Positions 26,239-38,167 of a stretch of DNA of 64,000 nt are shown here, piece after piece. Position numbers and translations under genes: made by a program. The DNA comes from Letharia columbiana. Lineage: Eukaryota; Ascomycota; Lecanoromycetes; Lecanorales; Parmeliaceae. A model generated the notes under the pieces. The model was given only the letters and a program-made list of their open reading frames with translations. It had not been told where the DNA came from and did no database searches. How positions within the stretch are numbered: position 1 is the first letter of the stretch; every line of letters starts with the position of its first letter. The DNA lies in assembly GCF_014066305.1 (NCBI RefSeq), contig NW_023501102.1, positions 124,001 through 188,000 on the forward strand, in the 5' to 3' direction.

Positions 26239-28095
26239 TTAATATATATAATAGAATAAGATAAAGCTAACTTATAAAATCTTAAATTTATATATATAAT
26301 TAATTATAAATTTAAAGTTATTACGCTTTTTAATTAAATCGATTAAATTAGCTCGCTAATTCTCTTAAGCTTTATTATTAATAATTTATATATAAAAGTT
26401 TTATATTCTAAAATAACTAATTTTCTAAAAATATTATTACTTTATAATTTCGTAGATTATAAAACTTAATTTACGCTTTCTAACGATATAAAAATTATAA
26501 AAATTAGTTTACTATTAATAGATTAAATTAATATTTAAATATAATAGTTATATTAGATATATTTAAAATTAAATAATAATTCTTTTATTTATTTATATAA
26601 TAATTATTTTTTTATTTTTTTATTAATTTATTAATATAAATATATTTATACTTAATATTTCTTATAGAAATATTATTAAATTCTTTAGATATATTTATTT
26701 CTTTTACTCGCCTTTTATAATCTTTATTAAAGCTCTTAAACTATTTTTTAACGAATTTATTATTACTAATAATTAAGATGATAAGCGAGTTTAATAGTTA
26801 TTTACTACTATTTATAAATATATTAAAAAATTCTTAAAAAGAGCTTAGTTAAATTTATAGCTTTTTTTTATAGCTTTTTTTAAATTAATAATATTATCTT
26901 TTAATTTAGCGATATTATTTTTTAAAACGTATTTTTCTTTCTTATCTATTCTCTATTACTCTATTATAAAATCTCTTAATATATATTAAATTTTGAATAT
27001 TATTAAAAAGAAGCTTTTAAATAAGAGAAAGATCTTATCGAAAACTTTCTATTATAAGATTTATTACTAGATTTCTTTTATATAATAATTCTTTTAATAG
27101 TTTATATTCTTTTAACTTTTATATAATTTTTATTTAATTTTTAATAAAACTTATTAATTATATTACGCGTTATTTATATATTATAAAATTTATATAATAT
27201 AATTTAAATTTTATAAATTAGATTTATAATCGCTATAATATAATATTATAAAAAGATAAAATAATTAAATAATATTATAATAGTAAAAAAACTAAAATTA
27301 ATATATTTAAAATAAATAATATAAATAATATAAAATAATATAAAATAAGATTATAAAGATATTAAAATAAGTATAAATAATTCGATTAATTCTAGCGAGT
27401 ATATTATTAATTAAATCCTCTACTCTTTAACGCTAGAGATCTTAAATCTTATTAATAATTATAAAGAATTTTATCGCTATAGCGTTTAATATAATAATAT
27501 AATCTCTATAATCTTATAATAAATTATTATTAATTATTTAATTATTTTATATATATATAAAATCTAGAGAGTAATTATTATTTATATATTTACTTTAATA
27601 TCTTTAAAAAGTAAATAATTAATTTTTAATTAAATCTATATTATAAATAATATTTAAAATTAATTTATAATATAATATAACTTTCTCCTAATTACGTTTT
27701 TTATATTAACTTTATTAGATATAATTATTATAATTATATTAATTAAACGCTTTATAATAAAATAATTATAATTTTTAGAAGTATTAATTTATATATTAAT
27801 ACTCTTAGATCGATAATTAAAAAATTAAAAACTAATTTAAATATATAAGATTATAAATTATTTTATAAAAATCTACGATATTATAATTTATATATTTATA
27901 ATTATTCTATTTTAGATAAAATTATTATCGCTTAAAAGAATAATATAAATAATATATTAAGTTTATTTAAAATTAAGAATATCTTAATAAAGCCTCGAGG
28001 TAATAAAAAATTTAATATTTTATATTAATATCTAATTTATATATTCTTATACTATTCTCTTATCTTCTAATTTAATAAATAATTATAATATAAGA
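26239..28095 (+). repeat. 1.86-kb long repeat, copy 1
   Basis: The first ~110 bp equal the Rep1/Rep2 5' end (preceded by A). The next ~650 bp follow Rep2, and then a segment unique to this form continues to about 28095. The whole is collinear with 53218-55085 in the same orientation. Shared landmarks are AGCGAGTATATTATTAATTAAATCCTCTA near 27398 and CTTTCTTCTAATCGCG/CTTTCTCCTAATTACG near 27682. Differences are nearly all C/T or G/A. No frame could be decoded with confidence. The right end carries no recognisable CTCG terminus. Confidence 0.65.
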
Positions 28096-28350
28096 TTTAA
28101 TAGATAGATAGATAAGAAGAATTAAATATATTAAATGTTATTTAGTAATAGACTTATTATATATATTATAAATATATTTAATAAAGAGATTAAATCGAGT
28201 TATTTCGAGATTATTCTCGTTATTATTATAGTAGGTTTATTTATAATATTATTTATATATTTAATAAAGAGATTATATATTTATTATAGATATAATAAGT
28301 TTATTATAGATGTAAGAATATTTATAACGCTTTCTTTCTACTAGTAACTT
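28096..28350. other. Unclassified AT-rich spacer
   Basis: A 69-codon open frame (28135-28344) is composed of I, Y, F and L, as expected from TA-rich DNA. It lacks any domain or ribosomal context, so no gene is called. A short palindrome, CTAGTAACTTACTAG, lies at 28339-28353. Confidence 0.5.
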
Positions 28351-31300
28351 ACTAGTTATATAAAAAATCTTAATATCTTATTTATTTCTTACTTACTTTT
28401 TTAATAAGATTATTTAATTATTATTCGATAAATATCGATATTAAGATAGTAAATTTAATTAAAATTCTTTTTTTATATTTAATTTAATCGTAATAAATTC
28501 TATAATTCTTAAAATTATTATTATTTATATATATATAATATATATAATTAATTATATTCTTTTATTAGCTATATTAATAAAATCTTTATTAATATTATCT
28601 CGCTAAATATAAAACTCTCTTTTATCTCTTAGTTATAACTAATATTAAAAAATATTAAGTTAATAGTCGAGCTATTTTTATATATATTTATCTCGCTAAG
28701 TAAACTTTAATTAAAAATATATTACTTATTAAAGAAAGACGATTAAAAGAAATTTTTTAAGAATTATCTCGATTAAATATTTATTAATATCTTACTTATA
28801 ATTATTACTCGCGATATTAAAATAGACTATTAAGATCTTAATTAGTTATTATTAAATAAATTCTATTTTAATATTACTATAATACTCGAAATACTATTTA
28901 AAGACCTTTAAAAGTAGAAGAATAATAATCGTCTAATACGATTAGATATAAAACTATTAAAATAATTTATTTTATTTTTATTAAGTCTTATTCTAAAATA
29001 TAGCGATAATTGAAAAAGAATTTACGATTTTTTTTTAATAATTATACTTTATTAATTACTATATTTATAAAATCTACGAAGTATTTAAATATATTATATT
29101 AAATAATATTATTAATATTCTACTCGCTTAAAGTAAGAGTATAATTATAATTAAGCGAGATCTTATTAATATATTTAAATATATCTCTATAATTAAATCG
29201 AATTACTAGCTATTAGATTTCTTTTAAAACGACTTTTATTATATTAATAGATTCTTATTATTTAGCTTATATATTATACTCTTTATTTTTAATTTATTCG
29301 CTAAAACCCTTTATTAGATACTTATTATCGTTTTATTTTAAAGTATTATTTTCTACTATCTAAACGACTTCTTTATTATTCTTTTATCTAATAATAATAT
29401 AAGCTAATTTAATAATAATTTTAATATTATCTATAATAATTATAATTTAAAGAAAATTTTATTAAAGATAAAAAAGATAATTAACGTTTATAATCGGATA
29501 ACGAGAATAACTAAGCTTCGAGAATCTTAGTAAGCATATATAAAACTTAGTAGTCTAATCGCATATAGCATAGATTTATCAGCAAGGGTCTTTCTATAAA
29601 ATAACAAAGTTCGTATTCGAGCGACGTTCTCTATATAAAGCGATTTATTCTCCGAGAGGCTCAATTGACTCAATTAACTACTATATGAGTTTATTTAAAG
29701 ACTATTATATAGATAAATATATTATTATTTCACTACATTATATATGATTTATGAAATGAAATAGCGAAGAAAGATAACTAGCAGCAGCTTTATTATGGAG
29801 AATACTAGTGGTAGCCCTATTAAATTTGACCAATTATCTCTATGCGCTAATGTTAGTATGCCAAGATTCTCGAAGCCCAGTTATTCTCGTTATCCGATCA
29901 TGGACGTTATATTAAATCTTTAGAAATTTAATTTAATAGCGAGATAAGAAAGATTAAACTTTTTTTAATAAGTTAAAATAGATAAGAAAATCGATAAAAA
30001 AAAATTTAAATAAATAAAGTATTTTATATAACGAGTTTGAGTTAGCGATAGATTTCTTATTATTTTTTAATAAAGTAATAATCTCTAATAAAGCTTTTTT
30101 AAAAAGACTTTACTTTATATTATTTAAAGAATAAAAATATTATTATAGATTCGCCGCGATCGTAATAGATTTATATTAAGAAAATATTTTTCTATTTAAA
30201 TAAAATAAGATATAACTACTTCGTTATATAATTATACGCTATTATTATTATTTTATATAAATAAATACTTTTAATAAATATAAAATAAGAGAATATATTC
30301 TTAAGAATATAGTTACTTATTTTAAATTAGATAATATATTTAATATATATTTCGCTATTTACTATTATAAGAGAAATATTTAATTTAAAGAAAGATTTAT
30401 TACTTTATAGTTATTTATATATAGCTATCTCGCTTAAATTAAATATATCTTATACTCTATTATAATAATATTATTATTATTAAAAGTAATAATAATAATT
30501 TTATATATAAATTAACTATAATATTATTTAGATAAATAATTATACTATTTAGATAATTTGATATTATTTATAATATAGTTTAAATCTCTATTAAATAGAA
30601 TACTTTAATTAATTTATTCTCTTATTTTAAATTTAATAAAACTATTAACTTAGATTTATAACTAAACGCTTTTAATTTACGTAAGAATTATTAAATTATA
30701 ATTCTATAAGATAACTTTAATAAAATTTAATTAATAAGATAAGACGTAGCTTTTAAACGACGAAGATCTTCTATATTAAGGTTTATACCCTATTAAAAAT
30801 TATTATATTTTTTATTATTATTTAATTACTTATTAATTAAATATTATATTTAAATTATATTTATTAAGATTTATTTTATAAACATTTAATTTATCTATAT
30901 AAATATAAAATTTAAGATTTCTAATATCTTTTATTATTTATTATTATAGTAGATAATCGCTAATATTTATAAATTATATAATAAGATTAATATTAAAGAA
31001 TATCGTCTAATTACGCGAGATTTACTACTTTATATTTTTATCTAATTTAATAAAACTTTATTAAAGAGAATTATATTATTATTATTTTAATATACTTTCT
31101 TTTATCTTATATTTACTATATTTCTTTATTAGAATTATATAGTTTTAAACTAAATTTAAAAATAGCGATTTCGAATAATAATATATTATTATATATTTAA
31201 TTACGCTTTATAATAATTATATAAAGCTATTTCTACTATTTTTAAAATAAATTTATTTAAAAAAGAGATTACGCTATTTATTATCGCTATAAATAAAAAT

Positions 31301-32200
31301 ATCTATTTATTTATTTTTATAAACTCTATTTACTCGCTTCTCTATTAATAGATTATCGTTATTATTTAATTCGAGTAAGATCTTTATAAGATAATATATT
31401 ACCGCTATATTACGTAGTACTCTATATATATTTAATTATTCGAGTTATTATTTAGAATACTCTTTTTATAGAGAAAATTACTATTTTTATAAGAAATATC
31501 GATTTAATTAATAATAAAATTTAGCTATTTAATTATTAGAGATTTAATTTAATTTATTTATATAATAAGATATATCTAATCTATATTCTCGCTATATTAT
31601 ATTATCTTTAATATTTTTATATAATTTAAAATTAATAAATTCTTATTAGATATAAATTATTTATAATTTAAATTTTTTAAAACTAAATTATATAATAAAT
31701 TATTATCGATATAATATTAAATCTTAAAAAATAATTAACTATTATTTAAAATTTAATTATATATATAATTTTTATAGAATATTAAGTAATATAATATTAA
31801 TCGTTATAGCTTAATTAAAGATTAGTAAGAAAGAAATATAGTATATTTATAATAGAATAACTAAGATTATTATATTAAAAGAGTTTTAAATAAATAATAC
31901 TTTTTCTATTTTTTACTTCTAATTCTTACTTTTCTTATTATAAAAAGAAGGTTTTAAACTTTTCTTACTTACTTATATCTTATTTTTTTTAAAATTTTCT
32001 TATATTTAAATTTTAAATCTTCTATCTTAAATAGAGAGAGTTTTTTTTAAATTTAAATTAAATAATAAATTATTATTTATATATTATTAGATTTTAAGAT
32101 CTAGCTAATTAGTATTTAGAATTTATTTATATATATAATTTTTATAAAATATTAAGTAAGATAGTAATAGTAACTATTAAAAGATAGTAAAAAAATTAAT
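28351..32200 (-). repeat. Large unclassified repeat R4 (interrupted by a small TIR element)
   Basis: The right-hand ~1 kb (about 31210-32200) is the reverse complement of about 51590-52560. Landmarks are the TATATATAATTTTTATAAAATATTAAGTAAGATAG segment, present twice (about 31690-31830 and 32055-32190), and the AAGCGAGTAAATA segment. Decoded on the minus strand, the part near 31350 gives short basic/glutamine-rich stretches (DLTRIK, SINREASK) that resemble no family I can name. The rest, 28351-31210, has no second copy in the window, and its class and limits are uncertain. Confidence 0.45.
29483..29908. mobile_element. 426-bp MITE-like element with ~54-bp TIRs
   Basis: Left AACGTTTATAATCGGATAACGAGAATAACTAAGCTTCGAG... 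and inverted right AACGTCCATGATCGGATAACGAGAATAACTGGGCTTCGAG... match for about 54 bp, differing only by transitions of the RIP type. The interior retains CpA/TpG (ATCAGCAAGGG, TAGCAGCAGC, TTGACTCAATTGAC... type sequence) while both flanks are saturated with TpA. No frame is present, so it is non-autonomous. The target duplication could not be fixed: TTA/TAT bases flank it. Confidence 0.8.
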
Positions 32201-32559
32201 ATATATTTAAACGCGAAGTATGATCGTTATTAGACTTTTTTCTATATTCGTTATTTATATACTAATAGACTAATTTATAATATTAATTTACTTAGTAATC
32301 TATTATAATTATTCTCGTTATAAAGTATAATATTATTCTACGCTATAGACGAAAGATTTTTACTTTTAAGATGATAATAATAATTATTATTTTTAATATA
32401 TTTAGATATTTAAAGTTATACTCTTTCGATTAAGACTAAAATCTTTTTTTATACTTTTTCATAGAAATTAAATTATATCTAGAAGAAGATATAATTATTT
32501 TTAGACTCTTAATATCTCTATACCCGTTAATAAAATCTTTTATATTTATAATTAATTTA
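32201..32559. other. Unclassified RIP-degraded DNA
   Basis: No frame, terminal repeat or family match recognised. Confidence 0.45.
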
Positions 32560-33105
32560 CTGCTAAGCTTTTTTAGTTAAATTATAATTATAAAGAAATC
32601 GCTTTATTTAAGTAATAAATTAGCGTTTATAACTATTAAAATCTATTATTCTACTTTTAATTCTTTAATAACTTTATTATTTTCTATTAAAGTTTTAAGA
32701 TAATTATTATAATCTTTTAGATTATAGAGCGAAGATTATACTTTTTAATAACGTAAGGATTTTAAAATTTAGTCTTATAATTATTAAAGAATAAGAACCT
32801 TAAATATCGCTTATTAAAGTTCGCTTCTTAAAGTTCGCTCGATAGGCCTAAGCCTAATTAAAAAAAGATATATATTATTTAATTTTAAAATAACTTTTTT
32901 ATTTTCTATTAGAATTTTTTAATTTTTTTTAATTATAGAACGTAATATAAGCTTTAAAAGGAAAAGAAATTATTAAAGTTTAATCTTATAAGTATAAAAA
33001 GATAAAGAATTTAAATATCGCTTCTTAAAGTTCGCTTATTAAATTTACTCGATAGTTTTAATTAAAGAAAATAGATTATAAATTTAATTTATAAATTTAA
33101 ACTCG
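32560..33105 (+). mobile_element. Rep1 copy with intact CTCG 3' end
   Basis: The 3' end reads AATTTAAACTCG followed by T, keeping the CTCG terminus unmutated. Inside, CTTATTAAAGTTCGCTTCTTAAAGTTCGCTCG (32811-32842) is the tandem GGTGAGCGAACTTT region. The middle part is present twice (about 32640-32880 and 32890-33080). The 5' end is not clear. Confidence 0.65.
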
Positions 33106-33134
33106 TTTAATATATATTGTAATATTTAATAATA

Positions 33135-33686
33135 ATATTTATAATAGAATAAAATGAAGTTAAATTAAAAAATCTTTTATTTATATAAAATTAATTATAA
33201 ATTTAAAATTACTACGTTTTTTAATTAGATATTATAAGTAAATAAATTAATCTTTATAATTATTAAAATCTCTTATCTTACTCTTAATTATTTTATAACT
33301 TTTTTATTTTTTATTAGATATCATTAATTTTCTTTAAAATAAATTGTAAATTACGCTTTTCAAAAATAAAAGATTTACGAAATTTAATCTTATACTTATT
33401 TAAAGATAAGGAATTTAAGTATCTCTTATTAAAGTTTACTCGATAGTTCTATTTTAAAAAAAAAAAATTATTTAAACTCGAAATAACTTTTTTATTTCTA
33501 TTAATTTTTTTTTAATTTATAGAGCGTAAATTCCATACTTTAATAATTAAAAATTTGGAAAATTTAATCTTATAATTATTTAGGAATAAAGGTTTTAAAT
33601 ATTACTTATTAGAGTTCGTTTATTAAATTTACGCGATAATCTTAATAGATAAGATACTATTAATTTAATTTATAAATCTATACTTA
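33135..33686 (+). mobile_element. Rep1 copy, middle part duplicated
   Basis: Ends AATCTATACTTA before a T, the mutated CTCG end. The start near 33135 (TTTATAATAGAATAAAATGAAG) is a diverged TCAG end. Two middle blocks follow each other, about 33255-33440 and 33470-33650. Confidence 0.6.
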
Positions 33687-33994
33687 TATTTATTTAATAT
33701 ATTTATAATATTATTATAGTAGAAAATATCGAAAGATTAGATAATCTTAAAGTATTTATATATATAAATAAGTAATTTAATTTAATTTATAAATAAGATA
33801 ACGTATAGTAAAGAATTTAAGATTTATTATTTCTATCTTTATAAATTTAATTTCTATAATAAATATATAGTATATAATCTTTATATTTATTAATTATATA
33901 AGATATATTTAAAAATATAAATATTATTATTAGTTAAAGTAGTTAGTATAAAATTAAAAGTTAAAAAATTTATAATTATATTAATACATTTAAA
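33687..33994. other. Unclassified RIP-degraded DNA
   Basis: Nothing recognised. Confidence 0.45.
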
Positions 33995-34363
33995 CGAATT
34001 TAAGTCTATAAATAAACTTTATAATCTATTTTTTAATTAAAGCTATCGAGCGAGGTATAATAAGAGATATTTAAATTCTTTATATCTAAATATTTATAAG
34101 ATTAAATTTTATAGTTTTTAAATTACTAAAACGCGTAATTTACTTTTTAAAATATAAAAGAAAAGTTTTAAATTTTTAGTAAAAAATAATAAAGTTATTA
34201 AAGAATTAAAAATAGAAAAAGAGATTTTAATAATTATAAACGTTAATTAATTAATTTATAATATCTAATTAAAAATCGTAGTAACTTTAATTTTATAATT
34301 AGCTATAAATATGAATATAAGTTTTTTAAACTTAACTTTATTTTATTTTATTATATATATTAA
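33995..34363 (-). mobile_element. Rep1 copy, both ends present
   Basis: In plus-strand view it opens CGAATTTAAGTCTATAAAT after an A and closes ATATATATTAA before a T, with AATTAAAGCTATCGAGCGAG and GATTTTAATAATTATAAACG in between. Length is 369 bp. Confidence 0.7.
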
Positions 34364-36655
34364 TATACTAGAATAAGTATAATTAAAATTTCTTTTCTTT
34401 ATATATATTAGATTAATATTCGATAGAGAGAATTATAAGAGTATTTAAGAGATATTTTATTAATATATATTAATAATAAATTTTATATAAAGTTAATTAT
34501 AATATATCTTATTTAATTAAAATTTATTAAAATTTAATTATCTTAAAAGTAATTATAAAAGTAAAAATATTTAAAGCGAATTAATAGAATTACTAATATT
34601 ATTTATTAGATAATAAGCTATATAGCTAAAATAAGTATTTAATATATTTAATAAAGTCTTAAATACTCGCGAATTCTTTTTTTCTCTTTTTCTTTTTTTA
34701 ATTATTAGTTTATTTAATAACTAATCTATTTATTCTTATAATTACGCTTCTAGAGTTTATAATTATCTAGCTACTATATAGTTTTATTAAAAAAAAAATT
34801 ATTATTCTATATTATTATAATTAATTTTAAATAAAATATATTAAAATATAGCTTTTAATTAAAAGTAATAAAAATAAATATAAAAAAGTAAAAAAGTAAG
34901 TATTTAAATATAATAAAGTTAATTATAATAAAAACATTTCTTAAAATATAATTACTTTATATTTAATATAAAATTTACTTAATAGTATAATTATTAATAA
35001 TCTTTAATAAAGATTTATTTATTTATTTTATTTTTATTTTACTAAGAAATATCTTAAAAAAATAATAAAAATTAATATGATATATTTTTTATAGATTAAT
35101 AAATATAAGATATATACTATAGAAGTCTATAATCGAATACTATAATATCTTAACTTTTCTTTTCTATTCTTTTAGTCTTATATAAAATATATTATTATTA
35201 TTTATTATATATAATTAAGCTATCTAATACTTTTTTTTAAATTTATTTTAACTTTATTAAAACTTTAATAGAAATTTAATATAAAGACTCTTTCGTTTAA
35301 TTAAAGAATAGTAAATACTAATGAATTTAATTAAATATCTTCTTTAATAAAAAGTATTATATAATTATAAACTTATATTATATATATATTACTTTTAATA
35401 ATTATCGAATAATTTATTAAACTTATTATATTAAAATTATATTAAATTAATATAAAATTTAACTTTAAATATATATTAAATGAAATTCTAATTACTTTCT
35501 ATATAGCTCTTTTATTACTATTATTATAAAAGATTTAATATCTTATATTAATATAAAGATATAATCGAATTAATTATAATAACGAAAATTTTCTAATAAT
35601 AGAGTTAAATTAAATAAGTATATTAAAATCTTATAATCGTAGTAATTAAAATATCTAGAATATCTATTAAAATTTTAATCTTTAATAAAAACTCTAATTA
35701 TATAGTTTATTTTATTATTTTATAATTATATTTTTTATATATAATATAATAAATATATTAAATTAAATTAGAAATACGTTATTATATAACTTATTAATAA
35801 ATTTTAATACGCGAGTAAAATATAATAATAAGATATATAGAAAGAAGTTATATATATAGCGATAAGATATTTTTTTATTTATTTATTTTTTTCTAAACTT
35901 ATATAAATAATATAAATATAAGAAAATATTTTTATATATAAAGAATAACGCGTTAATAAGAGTTTTAGATAAAAGAAGTATATGTTTAAGCTCGAATTAA
36001 GTTTATAGCGATAAGATATATAAAAAACTAATATAATTTCTAATATATTTTAAAGAGATATAAATCTAAACTATAAGAATAGCGAAGTAAATTACGCGTT
36101 TAAAGCTTAGTAATTAATTAAGAGAAGCTTATAAATAAATTTAAGGGCTATAGATTCTTTCGATCTCTCTTTAAAGATCTTTTATCTCGATTAAAGATTA
36201 TAATAATTAATCGATTATCTCGATTATTAACGAAGATAAATTTATCTAAAGACGCTTTAAAAGGATTATCTTAAGCTCTAAAAAAGAAGTAGAAGAGAAT
36301 ATAATTATTTTAAATATTAAATAATATATAGATAAGGGATATTAAAAGTAAATATATTTATTTTAATAGTAGTAGATAGATTAATAAATAAATAAAAGAA
36401 TTTTTATTATATACGAATAATTATTAGATAGAGAAAAGAAAGATTATTTAATTTTAAATATATTTAATATATCTTAAAATATCGATATTTAAATATTATT
36501 ATTTCTTTATTAAAAAGAGTATAAATTTTAAATTTTTTATATTATTAGAAAGTCTAAAGCTAGCTCTATAATTTAAGAAATTATAAAATAAAAAGATTTA
36601 TAGAAAATAGATTAATTCGAAATAGAAAATCTTTATATATATTATTTTAGAAAGA
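34364..36655. other. Unclassified RIP-degraded DNA
   Basis: About 2.3 kb. GC is slightly higher at 35940-36350 (AACGCGTTAATAAGAG, TCTCTCTTTAAAGATC), where a transposon gene may once have been, but no motif could be decoded. No terminal repeats were found. Confidence 0.4.
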
Positions 36656-36790
36656 AAGTTATAAAAGCGCTAATAAGCTAAATTAGCGAGTTTAATTAAA
36701 GAGTATAATAATTTTAAATTTATTATTAGCTATATATATAAAAAGAAGATTTCTTAACTTAATTCTATCTTATTCTTATATAATATTTAA
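36656..36790 (-). mobile_element. Rep1 5'-end fragment
   Basis: The last ~130 bp of Rep1 in plus-strand view (AAATTAGCGAG...AGAGTATAATAATTTTAAATTTATTATTAGC...CTATCTTATTC) ending TATTTAA before a T. Confidence 0.55.
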
Positions 36791-37212
36791 TAAGTATAAA
36801 TTTATAAATTAAGTTTATAATACTCTTAGCTATAATTAAGATCTAGTACTATTAAAATCTATTAAATTAAATATTTATTTTTAATTCTATAATTAAATAG
36901 AATTAGAATAAAATAAAGTATAAATATATATAATTTAATAATATATAATAAAATTAAACTTTAAAGAATTAAATTAAATTTTTTTAATATAATGTATTAG
37001 TAATAGAGATTAATTTTTTTTATTAAGTAAAGTTATTATATAATTAATATAGATATATAGTTAAATTAGAGAGATAATTTTCTAAAATTAATATAAACTT
37101 CAAATTAGAGCTTTTTCGAAGTTATTAAAATTTTAAAATTTATATACTCTTAAATTTATATAAAATTATCTTTTAGATTTATTTAGAGATTTTATAAATT
37201 TTATATAAATAA
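36791..37212. other. Unclassified RIP-degraded DNA
   Basis: A short Rep1-like 3'-end phrase (AAATTTATAAATTAAGTTTATAAT) occurs near 36797. Otherwise nothing is recognised. Confidence 0.4.
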
Positions 37213-37587
37213 CGAGTTTAGATCTATAAATTAAATTTATAATCTATTTTTTTAATTAGAGCTATTAAGTAAATTTAATAAGTAATCTTTAATAAGCGAT
37301 ATTCGAAATTCTTACTCTTAAAGATCTATAATATTAAATTTAAAGATTCTTTTACTTTTAAAAAGTGTAAAATATAATTTATAATTTAAAAAAAGAATCT
37401 TAAAGTTTTAATAGAAAATAGTAAAATTAAAAGTAGAGTAAGAGATTTTAATAATTATAAACGCTAACCTTTTTATTTATAATATCTAATTAAAAGACGT
37501 AGTAATTCTAAATTCTAAATTTAATATATATATAAATTTAAGATTTATTAACTTAGCTCTATTATATTCTATTATATATATAGTTAA
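37213..37587 (-). mobile_element. Rep1 copy, both ends present, RIP-mutated
   Basis: Opens CGAGTTTAGATCTATAAATT after an A and closes TATATATAGTTAA before a T. It lies only 113 bp left of the unmutated copy, in the same orientation. Comparing the two shows the RIP changes directly: GGTGAGCG has become AATAAGCG and CAATAGAAAACA has become TAATAGAAAATA. Confidence 0.8.
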
Positions 37588-37700
37588 TTCGTTATAATTA
37601 AATAAAAGTCGCTATTAAATAAAATAATATTAATAAGCTAGATTAAAGAGCTCTTAGAAGTATATATTAGATAAAATATACGTTACGCTATTATATAAAA

Positions 37701-38167
37701 CGAGTAAAGGCCTATGAATTAAATTCATAATCATTTTTTTGATTAGGGCTATCGAGTAAATAGGTGAGCGATCTTTGGTGAGCGAACTTTGGTGAGCGGG
37801 CTGTCCGGCTGTCGAGCGAACTTTGGTGAGCGATATTTAGACTCCTTGCTTATTAATAACTATAGGACCAAATTTCAAAATTGTTAAAAATTTGGAAAGC
37901 GCAAACGACGCTCCATAATTAAAAAAAAATCTCAAAATTTCAATAGAAAACAAAAAAGTTATTCTATTCGTGAATAACGTACACCTATTTTTGATGAGGG
38001 AGACGCGGGAGGGCGAGATTTTGATGGTTGCGGACGCTAATTTATTTACCCGCGATGACTCAGCCGGTCTAACCAAAGAGCGTAGTGACCCTGAATTTAT
38101 GATTGGCTACACATACAAATTCAAGGTTTTCAAGCTCAGCCCTATCTTATTCTGTTATATATACTGA
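37701..38167 (-). mobile_element. Rep1: nearly unmutated 467-bp Helitron-like element
   Basis: Plus-strand view: A, CGAGTAAAGGCCTATGAATTAAATTCATA ... CTTATTCTGTTATATATACTGA, T. Read on the minus strand it is A|TCAGTATATATAACAG ... palindrome TATGAATTTAATTCATA, eight bases, CTCG|T. The palindrome 12 bases from the end, the TC start and the A/T target are Helitron-like, but CTCG replaces the usual CTRR. It has no TIR or LTR. It holds many CpA and TpG sites, unlike every other copy. Internal GGTGAGCG units recur five times near 37761-37836. The two short open frames inside it (37837-38076 minus and 37970-38167 plus) overlap each other and show no domain, so I take it as non-coding. Confidence 0.75.

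Noticed and set aside
28135..28344. 69-codon hydrophobic open frame that looks like a membrane protein
   Set aside because: Composition (I, L, Y, F, K) is what TA-saturated DNA gives in any frame; no start context or homolog is recognised.
37837..38167. Open frames on both strands of the RIP-free Rep1 copy
   Set aside because: They overlap in opposite directions, include the repeat units and terminus, and are broken in every other copy; no domain.
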